From Terriglobus saanensis SP1PR4 (GTDB lineage Bacteria > Acidobacteriota > Terriglobia > Terriglobales > Acidobacteriaceae), in assembly GCF_000179915.2 (NCBI RefSeq), contig NC_014963.1, forward strand, positions 4,340,001 to 4,404,000: a stretch of 64,000 bases of DNA. Direction: 5' to 3'. Positions within the stretch are counted from its first letter, which is position 1. The number at the start of each line of letters is the position of its first letter. The notes beneath the pieces are model-generated. The model had not been told where the DNA came from. It ran no database searches and was given only the letters and a program-made list of their open reading frames with translations. A program made the position numbers and the translations under genes. Below, piece by piece: positions 42,361-51,352 of the stretch.

Positions 42361-45300
42361 CTAGAACTGGATTTTGAGGGCGAATTGCAGAGAGCGAGGG
42401 CCACCCTGCTGATACTGCGAGCTCAAGGTAGACAGGCTTTGATTCAGAGTTTTCGTAGCCTGTCCGAACGTCAGGTCTGTCAACGTCGAGTCGACCAATC
42501 CGAAAATGGGATGGTTCAGAAGATTGAACGCTTCGGCACGAAACTGAAGTGTGGAGCCTTTCACAAGCGGGAAAGTCCTGTGCAGAGCCAAGTTGACCTG
42601 TGTATCTCCGAAGCCGCGCACAAAATTGCGCCCAGCGTTCCCAAGGTTATTTGCAGCTGGTTTTTGAAAGGCAGCGGGGTTGACTCTTGTACCGCCAGGA
42701 TACTGCGAGCCATAAAGATACAGAGGTTGGCCTTGCACCACGTTTAGATTGCCGTAGTAGTACTGGCCTGTAGCTGGGTTGGTTGTGAGGCTGCCTCGCA
42801 GAGTAATTGGGAAACTGCTTCGGGCCGTGAGTCGGCTGTCGACTCCCCACCCAGAAGCAAGGGCTCTTAGGCCCGCGTTACTATAGTTCGTGGGTAATTC
42901 CCAAGTAACGCCCCCCTGGAAGTTGTTGCGGAGATCGTAGTCAGAGTTGCCACGAACCAACGGCAGAGCAGCGTTAGCTGAACCGAAATCGAGTGAGTGG
43001 GACCATGTATAGGATGCAAGGACTTCGATTCCATGCGACACAGAGCGCTGAAACTGGGCTTGCAATGCCTGGTAGCTTGATGTCGGCCCACTCGTGATGA
43101 ACTCGATGTATCCGAAATTAGGGTTCAGCTTAGCAATGGAACTCTGTTGCTCCTGAAGGAGCCGTCGGCCGTTCGATCCCACGTAGGACAAGGTAAAGCT
43201 TTGCGCTGCGCCAAGTGCTTGCTGGACACTCAAATTCCATTGGAGAGTGTAGGGCTGCTGCATGTGTTCTGGAAACGCGATCACGGTGCTCGTGTAGGGT
43301 GGTGTGGTGGAGGGTTCAAATGCTAGTTGCTGTGCTGTAGCCGGGAACGCGAAGCTCGTGTAGCTTTTGTTTGCATTGAATCCCAAGTACTCGAAGCCCA
43401 GCGCAGCGAGTTGGCTGCCGGTATCGAAGAAGACGCCGCCACCAGTTCGCAGTACAGTTTCCCATCCGTGCTGATTATGTGCCGTCCATGCAACTCCAAG
43501 ACGGGGAGCTAAATTAAGCCAGCTGGTCCTCCAGAGTGGTGTTCCGCGGGGTGCCACCGTTAGCGAACCGGGATCGGCGCGATTGCCTTCCAAGGTGAAG
43601 GCGTCGTTGCCGTTCGCTCCCGTGGGTGGTGGGTTAACTTCCCAGCGAAGACCACCTGAAATTGTTAGTTGCGGCTTGACACTCCATTCATCTTGCACAA
43701 ACGCCGCAGTTTCATTGAAGATTGGGGTCGACGGAAGTAGTTTCTCGAGGATCGCCAAGTCGGCGAGGTTGTTGATGATAGATGCTTGACCGTAGAAGAT
43801 CCCCGAAACATATGGTGCCGCCGGATATAGTGGCGACTTGATATGGCGGTAGTCGTAACCAAACTTTAGCTGATGCTTCCCTAGACTGAGGCCAAACGTG
43901 TCAACCACATTCCACTGTCGCCCTTGATTCGCGCTAGAAGAGACGGACAAGTCGGCTTCCCCCGTACCTGCGAAGTAAAGATCGGCATCCGATGTTGACG
44001 GCCCAGACGGTACGTTTCCAAGCAGCGAACCGAAGTTGATCGGTGTCGCTCCACCGAATGAGTCGAGCGACGCAGTACTAGTAGCGTCATTGCGCGAGTA
44101 GCCGATGCGAAATTCGTTCGTTGCCTTATCCGTGAACTGGCTGGTTGCACCTATGGTGTAAGTCTGAGTCTTGAACGTGGTTACCGTGAGCGAAGAAAGG
44201 GTGCGCGAATTCGTCGAACTCGGTGTATCGCTGAAACGGAAAAACAAGTGGAGGCGCGATGTCAGGGTATCGTCCAGACGAACACTAGTGGAGTCGATTT
44301 TGCTCGGTAGAGAATACCCCTGAATGAATTGCGCTAGGCCGCTGCTATAGGTAATCCCTCCCGCCGAGGGCAGGGGGAAGGCATTCAGTATCGGCTGCAG
44401 CGCAGCAGGGGCAGCTTGGCGCAACGCAATGCTGGGCACATATTGGATTGTGGCTGCTTGCGGTTGAGTAAGTCGAAGTCCTTCGTACGAGACAAAGAAA
44501 TAGCTCGGATACGCCTTGGCAAAACTCCCCGGCAAGAGCATTGGGCCGCCCAGCGTTCCACCAAAGTCATTCTGGCGGAGTGCACTAGGCGCAATGCCAT
44601 AGTGATCGTTGAACCAGTTATTGGCGTCGAAATAATTGTTTCGGAGGTAATCAAACGCGCTACCGTGGAAGGCTTTCGTGCCCGAACGAGTCTGAAGAGA
44701 GAATTGGCCGCCAGGGCTTCTTCCATACTCCGCCGAATAGGAGGAACTCGAGACCCGAAACTCCTGAAGTGCGTCCACTGACACAAGGCTTTGCGTCGTC
44801 CCGAGTGCTGTGGTTGCGCCGATTGCTCCGCTCGTACCCGCCTGCGGCCCTCCGTTCGCTGCGCCGGAGGAAATATTCGCACTCACGCCATCGACCATGT
44901 AGTAGTTGCTCTCGGTGCGCTGGCCATTCACGCTGAAGTCCCCGCTTTGACCGGCAGCCTGAGAGGTTTGAGGGCTCTGCGTGACGACACCAGGTGTCAT
45001 CGAGATAAGATCTTGAAAACTGCGGCCGTTGAGCGGAATGTTTTCTACGAACTTCCTGTCGACCACGGTGCTGACCGACCCGTCCCTAGTGTTCATGTTC
45101 ACACCAGTTCCATCAACAGTGACTGACTCCGAGGTTGACCCGACCGCCATCTGGAAGTTGATCTGTAATGTGTCCTGCACATGGAGGAACATGTCGTCAC
45201 GCAGGATTGTTTTGAACCCAGGTTTATCAACTTCCATTCGATAGTGACCCACGGACAAACCACCAATGTTATAGCTGCCGTCCTTGCCCGTTATGGCTTC

Positions 45301-45462
45301 AAATCGTCGGTCTGTGTCGGTATCAACTGCGACCACTTTGACGCCAGGGATAAAGGCCTTGCTTGAATCTTGGATAAAACCGGTCAGCGCTGCGTTACCA
45401 CTCTGTGCGATAAGGGCGCTTGAAAAAAGAGACACGAGAAACAGGGCTGCGATGCGGCGCAT
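42361..45462 (-). CDS. Oar-like TonB-dependent receptor, module 2
   Basis: 1033 residues. Signal peptide (RIAALFLVSLFSSALIAQS), carboxypeptidase-regulatory-like domain (AALTGFIQDSSKAFIPGVKV ... GSYNIGGLSVGHYRMEV), plug with the same NIPLNGRSFQDLISMTPGV as the module 1 receptor, and a barrel ending LQFALKIQF. Conserved blocks run the whole length, so it is a true paralogue. Located between anti-sigma 2 and peptidase 2. Presumed to import a large or peptide-like ligand through the outer membrane using TonB energy. Confidence 0.92.
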   Translation of the reverse strand: MRRIAALFLVSLFSSALIAQSGNAALTGFIQDSSKAFIPGVKVVAVDTDTDRRFEAITGKDGSYNIGGLSVGHYRMEVDKPGFKTILRDDMFLHVQDTLQINFQMAVGSTSESVTVDGTGVNMNTRDGSVSTVVDRKFVENIPLNGRSFQDLISMTPGVVTQSPQTSQAAGQSGDFSVNGQRTESNYYMVDGVSANISSGAANGGPQAGTSGAIGATTALGTTQSLVSVDALQEFRVSSSSYSAEYGRSPGGQFSLQTRSGTKAFHGSAFDYLRNNYFDANNWFNDHYGIAPSALRQNDFGGTLGGPMLLPGSFAKAYPSYFFVSYEGLRLTQPQAATIQYVPSIALRQAAPAALQPILNAFPLPSAGGITYSSGLAQFIQGYSLPSKIDSTSVRLDDTLTSRLHLFFRFSDTPSSTNSRTLSSLTVTTFKTQTYTIGATSQFTDKATNEFRIGYSRNDATSTASLDSFGGATPINFGSLLGNVPSGPSTSDADLYFAGTGEADLSVSSSANQGRQWNVVDTFGLSLGKHQLKFGYDYRHIKSPLYPAAPYVSGIFYGQASIINNLADLAILEKLLPSTPIFNETAAFVQDEWSVKPQLTISGGLRWEVNPPPTGANGNDAFTLEGNRADPGSLTVAPRGTPLWRTSWLNLAPRLGVAWTAHNQHGWETVLRTGGGVFFDTGSQLAALGFEYLGFNANKSYTSFAFPATAQQLAFEPSTTPPYTSTVIAFPEHMQQPYTLQWNLSVQQALGAAQSFTLSYVGSNGRRLLQEQQSSIAKLNPNFGYIEFITSGPTSSYQALQAQFQRSVSHGIEVLASYTWSHSLDFGSANAALPLVRGNSDYDLRNNFQGGVTWELPTNYSNAGLRALASGWGVDSRLTARSSFPITLRGSLTTNPATGQYYYGNLNVVQGQPLYLYGSQYPGGTRVNPAAFQKPAANNLGNAGRNFVRGFGDTQVNLALHRTFPLVKGSTLQFRAEAFNLLNHPIFGLVDSTLTDLTFGQATKTLNQSLSTLSSQYQQGGPRSLQFALKIQF

Positions 45463-45483
45463 GGACGTATTCTCCTGGAAGAG

Positions 45484-45515
45484 TTAGAGAGCAAGTGAGC
45501 GGCTATGCTCTCTAA
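45484..45515. promoter_or_regulatory. 10-bp inverted repeat before receptor gene 2
   Basis: TTAGAGAGCA (45484-45493) and TGCTCTCTAA (45506-45515), 22 bp before the receptor start on the minus strand. It could be an operator or an RNA hairpin in the leader. Not present before receptor 1. Confidence 0.3.
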
Positions 45516-45560
45516 TACGGCCGCACTCATCGATCTGTACCAAAGCTCTTCAGAGAACTT

Positions 45561-46844
45561 CTAAGGATGATTCGCGTCCCGCCTCAGAGAGGCATACAGG
45601 AATGGCTTTCCGCTCGGCTTGTCCGCCTTTGGCTTCGGCTCCGCCGTTACAAAGATAGAATCGAGTTGAGCCAATTGCTGGGCGTTATCGACGCGCAAAG
45701 TCCAGCGCTTATTGGTTTCACTATCCATATAAAGTATGCCGAGATTGATCGGTTTCCGATCGTTGGCGCCAGTTCGTCCCCAAACCTGAAATGTGCTTGC
45801 GAGTTTGATGCCCTGCTCACGATCTAGATCATAGGCATAGAAGATCAGCGACTTCGTTTTCGTGTAAAACACACGCCCGAATGGTTTGCGGGAATGACCG
45901 GCTTGGTCCACATCCATGATGTCCGCGATATATAAATTCCGCGCGCCAATGAGGTCGCGGACATCCTTGTCGGAAGCTAGGTATTGCTCGTCTGTCTTGG
46001 CGTGCCTTTCTCTCTCGTCCAAGGCGGCATTGAGGCTTGTCACCTTCTCGTCAAGCGACGCCAGATGGAGCAAATCCTGTTTATGCTGATTGCGAAGGGC
46101 GTCCAACTCGTACTGAACGGTTTGATAAGAGGCTTGCGCATCCCTTAGCTTCGCGGCCGTTGCATCTCGCTCCTGTGTCAACGCGGCTACCTGAGCGTCC
46201 GATTGACTCTTGGATGTGGCGTCGGCAGCCGTCAGCGCATCCAGGCGGTCTTGCGCATCTTTGGCATCGGCGCGCAATTTGTCGGCTTCAGCCTTGCTTC
46301 CGGCAACTTGCTGCTCCATCTCGGATAGCCGCGCGTCCTCGACAGCGATGGCCGCATTGAGTCCTTGCTTCTCCGTGGCAGGTTGTTCAGTTCCCCTGGT
46401 GGAATCGGGTGGGGTGGATATCACAGTAATAGCACCGGCAAACGTACGCCTGTGCTCGCCTGCACGATAGGACGCGAAGGCTACTCCTAATAGAAGCGAA
46501 GCGGCGATGAGACCCTTCCACAGAGAACGATTGAATATTGTCGATGGGAAGGGTATGAGTTGCGGCTTCTGAGACTCAACGGTCTGCATCAAGCGCTCAA
46601 GGCCGGATAAATGATCGAACGGCGATTTCGATGCGATGGGGACGGGGACATAAGCTCCCGCGAGCGAGGGCATGCCTTCTGTAGCCAATGTCTCATATTG
46701 AACGAAGATCTCGCGGCAATCTGCGCAGCTTGCAAGGTGTGCAGATAGCTCTTCCGATTCCTGCGATGTCAATGCACCGGCGGTCGCGAGAGCGCACAAC
46801 TCTTCATATCGCTCATGCTCGAAGTGAGGTAGGTTCCCGATCAT
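45561..46844 (-). CDS. Membrane anti-sigma factor with coiled coil and RskA-like domain, module 2
   Basis: 427 residues. Zinc-finger segment SAHLASCADCREIF (HxxxCxxC) at about residue 32; transmembrane helix LWKGLIAASLLLGVAFASY at about residue 108; heptad-rich coiled coil over about 150-280; and a C-terminal domain with KPFGRVFYTKTKSLIFYAYDL, matching module 1. The ATG overlaps the stop of sigma gene 2 by 4 bp. Same predicted role: membrane tether and signal-dependent release of the partner sigma factor. The coiled coil sequence diverges most between the two modules. Confidence 0.85.
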   Translation of the reverse strand: MIGNLPHFEHERYEELCALATAGALTSQESEELSAHLASCADCREIFVQYETLATEGMPSLAGAYVPVPIASKSPFDHLSGLERLMQTVESQKPQLIPFPSTIFNRSLWKGLIAASLLLGVAFASYRAGEHRRTFAGAITVISTPPDSTRGTEQPATEKQGLNAAIAVEDARLSEMEQQVAGSKAEADKLRADAKDAQDRLDALTAADATSKSQSDAQVAALTQERDATAAKLRDAQASYQTVQYELDALRNQHKQDLLHLASLDEKVTSLNAALDERERHAKTDEQYLASDKDVRDLIGARNLYIADIMDVDQAGHSRKPFGRVFYTKTKSLIFYAYDLDREQGIKLASTFQVWGRTGANDRKPINLGILYMDSETNKRWTLRVDNAQQLAQLDSIFVTAEPKPKADKPSGKPFLYASLRRDANHP

Positions 46845-47518
46845 CTCTCTTGGTTTTCCTTTAGGCTCTGCACGAAGGAATTCTTACGGAGCTTCTGCAA
46901 GCCGCGGTAGTAGAAGTGCCTGACGTTCTCGGAAGACTCATTCATGCGCTCGGCAATCTCCATAAGCTCAAGTCCTTCGAAGAAGTACAGCTCCAATGTG
47001 ATCCGCTGCTTATCCGACAGTTCTTCAAAAGCTTGCTGAAGATGGACACGATTCAGTCTCGACACAATCTCGCGTTCCAAATTATCGTTCCCTGCTAATG
47101 TATCCGCGAGAAGTGTCACATCTGTACCAACATAAAAGTGCCGCCGGTGAAGAAAGCCTCTTCGGTCGATCGCCCGATGGTGCGCTATCTGCGCGATCCA
47201 GGCCTTAGCCATTCCTCGTGACGCATCGAACTGCCCGACTTTCTGGTGTACATAGAAAAAGACTTCTTGAACGATCTCCTCGGCTTCTCCGGCATCGCGA
47301 AGAACGCGAACGCCGATACTAAACACCAGGCGGGAATAGCGCCGAAACAGTTCCGCAAGCGCTTCCTTATGTCCGCCGAGTACTTGCGCCATCAAACTCT
47401 CGTCCGAGATGGGCCCGATATCAGGGCCTATCGGGATGACAACCGCAGGCGATCGTTTCTCTTCTGACCAGAGGGGCGACTGCGACAACGCGCGGCTTGG
47501 GGGAATGCTTAGCGGCAC
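46841..47518 (-). CDS. ECF RNA polymerase sigma factor, module 2
   Basis: 225 residues. Region 2 LAELFRRYSRLVFSIGVRVLRDAGEAEEIVQEVFFYVH and region 4 FEELSDKQRITLELYFFEGLELMEIAERMNESSENVRHFYYRGLQKLR are both complete and closely parallel to the module 1 sigma. The stop overlaps the anti-sigma start. Upstream lies a 12-bp perfect inverted repeat. It should transcribe module 2; whether the two sigma factors cross-talk cannot be told. Confidence 0.92.
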   Translation of the reverse strand: MPLSIPPSRALSQSPLWSEEKRSPAVVIPIGPDIGPISDESLMAQVLGGHKEALAELFRRYSRLVFSIGVRVLRDAGEAEEIVQEVFFYVHQKVGQFDASRGMAKAWIAQIAHHRAIDRRGFLHRRHFYVGTDVTLLADTLAGNDNLEREIVSRLNRVHLQQAFEELSDKQRITLELYFFEGLELMEIAERMNESSENVRHFYYRGLQKLRKNSFVQSLKENQER

Positions 47519-47628
47519 AGACGGTTCTCACAAAGTCAGACATGGACGACAAGGAAACGAGGCCTTCTATTCGATCAACGGTGGAGACGCTCTGCGCCCG
47601 TTAGTTAAAAAGTACCCCAGATTGCGCG

Positions 47629-47660
47629 CTCGGAAGTGAAGAATAAATTTCACTTCCGAG
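47629..47660. promoter_or_regulatory. 12-bp perfect inverted repeat upstream of sigma gene 2
   Basis: CTCGGAAGTGAA (47629-47640) and TTCACTTCCGAG (47649-47660), 8-nt AT-rich spacer, about 110 bp before the sigma start. Candidate operator or terminator of transcription from the right. Confidence 0.45.
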
Positions 47661-47903
47661 TTGGTACAGTTCGGCAGTTTCGTTCGTATTACTTTGTTGG
47701 AAGCTGTCTAATGGACACTTACACGACGTTCAGTCCTGAGGAATGACCTGAAGCCGGTACTCCCACATAAGCTGATTGTTGGGAGCCACTTTGCCAGTAA
47801 AAATCGATGCACGATTGCAGGAAACTGCCATCGTGCTCGCCGAACAGCTGCACTTCGGGCGACTCATCCGGTGGGGCGGCGCAACCACGACACTGACTAG
47901 TCG

Positions 47904-48210
47904 ATGGAGACTTGCATGCATCGGTTTCAGCAAGAAAGTCTATTCAAGGTCGTGCGGAAACGCCGGCCCAACGTATGGGTGTTCCGTCGGTATGACTATA
48001 TCTCCGGAAGCCGTGTATACAAGAAGCAAATCATCGGAAGCGTGTTGCAGCTGCCCAGTCGTCGCGAAGCCGAGAAAGCCGTGTTGGCCCTTCGCAGCTC
48101 GATCAATGTGAACAAGGGCGCGCCGCGCACAATCGGCGATCTCGCCGCACATTACCGATTGCATGAACTCACTAAAGAGAAGAAATCTTTCTCAACGATT
48201 GATAACCACC
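47904..48210 (+). pseudogene. N-terminal fragment of a phage-type (tyrosine) integrase
   Basis: About 100 residues resemble the N-terminal arm of acidobacterial site-specific integrases: MHRFQQESLFKVVRKRRPNVWVFRRYD, KKQIIGSVLQLPSRREAEKAVLALRSSIN, TIGDLAAHYRLHELTKEKKSFSTIDNH. The frame then degenerates near 48210 and no catalytic part follows here. The missing part of the same integrase type is found broken at 57.1-57.8 kb on the far side of the DeoR/receptor locus. Confidence 0.65.
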
Positions 48211-48351
48211 GCCTCTGTCGGCCTCAGTTGTCGACGGCGATCCGGCTTTGATTCCGGCAGCGCCGTTGTTCGACACGCTAGGCCGTTCGGAGTCCTAAGC
48301 TGCACCTCTGAAACGGGTGGGGAATCGCATCTTCACCGTAGTAGCTCCAAT

Positions 48352-48801
48352 CTACCGGAGACGCTCCATATAACACTCTGGGCACGTTGCGAAACGGAAG
48401 TCGAGGTTGAGATAAAAAGCCTGGACATCGTGGGTGATCAGCGCGAAGCGCTTGATGTCTTTCAACTCCGGGTGTTCCAAAACACATCGGATCAACCAGG
48501 ACCCCAAACCCTGACCCCTCCGATCTTCTGTAATGAAAACATCGCACAGGTAGGCGTATGTGACGCCATCGGTGATCACCCTCGCCAAACCGATCTGTTT
48601 ATCCGCCTCAAGCAAAGAGAAGCACATGGAGTTTCGGAGCGCGCGGCCCAATGACTCGTGAGTCAAATTGTTCCACCACCGGGCTTGTGCGAGAAACTCA
48701 AATACTGCGTTCACATCGAGTAAATCGGGGTCTGTAGAGATGATGAAAGCACCTCTCTTCCGGCGAAAATAATTAACATTAGCCACGGAAATCCTTCGCA
48801 T
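48352..48801 (-). CDS. GNAT family N-acetyltransferase
   Basis: About 149 residues from the ATG at 48801; the start is uncertain because no clear ribosome binding site is seen (a TTG at 48843 is another option). The acetyl-CoA-binding signature is AYLCDVFITEDRRGQGLGSWLIRCVLEHPEL (V/I-x3-RGxGxG/A type). C-terminal strand HDVQAFYLNLDFRF is the usual last part of the fold, ending in CPECYMERLR with two cysteines. The acceptor is unknown. It stands alone between integrase debris and the transporter gene. Confidence 0.85.
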   Translation of the reverse strand: MRRISVANVNYFRRKRGAFIISTDPDLLDVNAVFEFLAQARWWNNLTHESLGRALRNSMCFSLLEADKQIGLARVITDGVTYAYLCDVFITEDRRGQGLGSWLIRCVLEHPELKDIKRFALITHDVQAFYLNLDFRFATCPECYMERLR

Positions 48802-48922
48802 GAGAGCCGAGTATAACGCCCAAACATTACGTGAGATAGTCAACTTCGGGCGTCTTAGAGGTATGTGTTAAATATTAACATTGGCGACCCTTGGCAAGGG
48901 CGATTGCGGCCGCGCCAGGACC

Positions 48923-49867
48923 TTAGCCAACCGGTTCGGGCACATTCGGGGGGCCATCGAAGCGGAACAAGATGAGCGTGGCGAAGAGAATGATTGCCGA
49001 CCCAAGAACGGCTTGGGGAGCCAGTCGTTCCTTCAGAACGCTGTAGGCCAGGGCCACTCCGAAGAGGGGGGTGAGATAGAGCGACGCCGATGCGATCACA
49101 ACGTCGACCATCCTGAGCGCTCTCAGAAAGAAGACCATCGCCAGGCCATAGAGGAAGATGGCGAGATAAAGGAGTGCGGCCCACTGCATTGGCGCGAGCC
49201 GGGTTAGGTTGCTCAGGCAATGAGGATCAAAGACAAACAAAGCGGGCAGACTGAAGACCGTCGTGGAGAGATAACTGAAGAAGAGAATCTCCGGCCCTGA
49301 AAAGTATGCCAACAGGCGCTTCGAATAGACGTTGTAGAAGGCAGACCCAAAACAGCCGAGTGCGATCAGGATATTGCCCGCGAATTCGTGAATGTGGTGT
49401 GCCGAGCGGGCATGAAGGTGCGGAGGCGAGACAAGAAAAATTCCTGCCAGACCAAGCATAAGCACGACAACGCGAAGGATCGACATATGTTCGCGCAGCA
49501 GCCAAACTGCCAACAGGGCTCCAAAGATCGGAATCAACAGACTGAGAATCGCTCCGTTTGAAGCAGAAGACCAGGTGATGCCCAGCGTCATGCCGATCTG
49601 CGCGATCAACTGGCCGCCGATGCCAGCCAGAAAGAACTCGGTGCGGAATCTCCATGCTGCCCGGAATCTTAGCGCGGCATTTTTCTGAGCGCACAGGAGC
49701 GCCAAGGCCAAGAGGGTGATGAGGTAAAGAGGAAGGAGGGCGATCGCCACAGGACTGAGGGCCCCGGCCATGAGCTTCACCGCTACCCCTTGTCCGGCCC
49801 ACAGTAGATTCGCAGCCATGAGGGGCAGCACCGTTGAAATCCGTCCGCTTTTTCGGGGCACGCTCAC
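48923..49867 (-). CDS. EamA/DMT family permease
   Basis: 314 residues with ten hydrophobic helices in two EamA repeats (LPLMAANLLWAGQGVAVKLMAG..., then GNILIALGCFGSAFYNVYSKR...). Conserved glycine and proline positions of drug/metabolite transporters are kept (ITWSSASNGAILSLLIPIFGALLAVWLLRE; SLYLTPLFGVALAYSVLKE). Its ATG overlaps the stop of the GHMP kinase gene (49864-49867), so it probably moves the kinase substrate or product across the inner membrane. Confidence 0.9.
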   Translation of the reverse strand: MSVPRKSGRISTVLPLMAANLLWAGQGVAVKLMAGALSPVAIALLPLYLITLLALALLCAQKNAALRFRAAWRFRTEFFLAGIGGQLIAQIGMTLGITWSSASNGAILSLLIPIFGALLAVWLLREHMSILRVVVLMLGLAGIFLVSPPHLHARSAHHIHEFAGNILIALGCFGSAFYNVYSKRLLAYFSGPEILFFSYLSTTVFSLPALFVFDPHCLSNLTRLAPMQWAALLYLAIFLYGLAMVFFLRALRMVDVVIASASLYLTPLFGVALAYSVLKERLAPQAVLGSAIILFATLILFRFDGPPNVPEPVG

Positions 49868-51303
49868 TGTTGCGTTCTCTTCGCAGGAGCAAGCTGCACG
49901 GTGCGAACACCGAAGGAGTCGGCTCCCGCAGAGCTGCCCTCAAAGAGATGAGGATCTGCGCCATGCTGCGCTGCGTACTCCCGCGCAATTGTTTCAACGA
50001 CGTGCCGGTCTTCGACCCTTCCAAGGACGGCGACCACGCCCCCCGCTCCGCCGCCGGTCATCTTGGCGCCTGGAAGTCCGGCATCGAGTGCTCGGGCGAC
50101 CAACTCATCGCAAGCATCAGACCCGAGGCCGCACTCGGTATAGGCGAAGTGGGACTGAAGAAGAAGTTCGCCCGCAAGACGTAAGGAGTTGCACGGTTCG
50201 CTCCACGGCGTCGCGAGCAGGGCAAAGAGCATCTGGACACGCAGGTTTTCTTCCGTGGCGTATCGAACCGCCGCCCGAACCGGATACTGTTCTGCCGGAT
50301 CGATCCTGGTAAACGGATCCACATGTTCTCCAGCGCAGTCGAGGAACTCGCGTCCACTGAGAGATTCCGGCAACCAACGCTCGAACCGGTCACGAAACTG
50401 CGACGGTGCAAGCTGGGACAGATATCCGTTCCATCGTGAATCGGTCCACCTTGGTATCTTCGATCCGGGGTCCGGAGTTACCTCAATCCCCATGCGGCGA
50501 CAGATCAACTTATATCCCATAAAGGCTGCCGCCCGTGCTTTTTCATATCCGACGCTGGCGGTTGAACGGGATTCCATCGAGTCAATTCCCCAGATACGAA
50601 TACCTGGCGGCAAAGCTATGAGAGGAAATATCTGACAGGGTTGACAGAGCAAGGGAAGAAGACGGTTCTCCTCTCCGCACACTATCGCCGCTTGATCCAT
50701 GATTCCGCATGCAGCGCCGGCTACGATGTTTTCGACCCACTGTCCCGCCGTGGCCAGGGTAACCCCGTGGAGGCTGACGCCCCACGCAGCCGACACCGCC
50801 TTCAGAGTCGCTATTTCAAGGGCGGCCGATGAGCTGACGCCTTTGTTCGGAGGAAGGTCCGATGCGATAAAGAGGTCTATTCCTCCGCCTTTACCGCATC
50901 CATAGGAGCTCATGAGGAAATAGATCGCGCCCAGAACGTAACATCCCCAACGCGATCCGGCCTGTTGTTCGCAAAGCATTCGCAGCGATTCAGGGTCGCG
51001 CAGGTCTACCATTCGGAATTCAAGACGCGGCACCCATCCGAACTGTAAGGCGCCGGGGTTCAGGATGCGGAGCGTCTGATCGGATCTCGTCTGAACCGCG
51101 ACCCACACTGCCTCACGCAAAAGACTCTGTAGGACCATACCGCCGGTATAGTCGACGTTGCCACCCATCACATCCAGCCGACCTGGAGCTCGCGCGACCC
51201 AGATCGACTTTCCAGGCACAAAGAACTCCTGCGCCGCTACTGTAGCGATGACCTCGCATTCAAAGGATGCGTCTTCAGACGAGTTTTCTGCCATGGCTGG
51301 CAT
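49864..51303 (-). CDS. GHMP sugar kinase, arabinokinase/galactokinase-like
   Basis: 479 residues. The substrate motif is WVARAPGRLDVMGGNVDYTGG (about residues 35-55), which is closer to L-arabinokinase/galacturonokinase (MGGxxDYxG) than to classical GalK (GExTDY). The ATP-binding loop DLPPNKGVSSSAALE lies at about 150, and the third motif GAKMTGGGAGGVVAVLG at about 430. GHMP kinases of this group phosphorylate the anomeric carbon of a sugar. Coupled to an EamA permease and preceded by a DeoR regulator 49 bp upstream on the same strand, so it is part of a sugar catabolic or salvage operon. Confidence 0.88.
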   Translation of the reverse strand: MPAMAENSSEDASFECEVIATVAAQEFFVPGKSIWVARAPGRLDVMGGNVDYTGGMVLQSLLREAVWVAVQTRSDQTLRILNPGALQFGWVPRLEFRMVDLRDPESLRMLCEQQAGSRWGCYVLGAIYFLMSSYGCGKGGGIDLFIASDLPPNKGVSSSAALEIATLKAVSAAWGVSLHGVTLATAGQWVENIVAGAACGIMDQAAIVCGEENRLLPLLCQPCQIFPLIALPPGIRIWGIDSMESRSTASVGYEKARAAAFMGYKLICRRMGIEVTPDPGSKIPRWTDSRWNGYLSQLAPSQFRDRFERWLPESLSGREFLDCAGEHVDPFTRIDPAEQYPVRAAVRYATEENLRVQMLFALLATPWSEPCNSLRLAGELLLQSHFAYTECGLGSDACDELVARALDAGLPGAKMTGGGAGGVVAVLGRVEDRHVVETIAREYAAQHGADPHLFEGSSAGADSFGVRTVQLAPAKRTQQ

Positions 51304-51352
51304 GCTGACATTAGCTTATCGAAGACTCCTTCGCAGAGGAGGAACGTGAGGC

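Noticed and set aside
37631-45541. CTGTACC found upstream of both module receptors (37631-37637 and 45535-45541) as a possible shared sigma promoter element
   Set aside because: Seven bases at different distances from the starts (56 and 73 bp) are too little to call a promoter motif.
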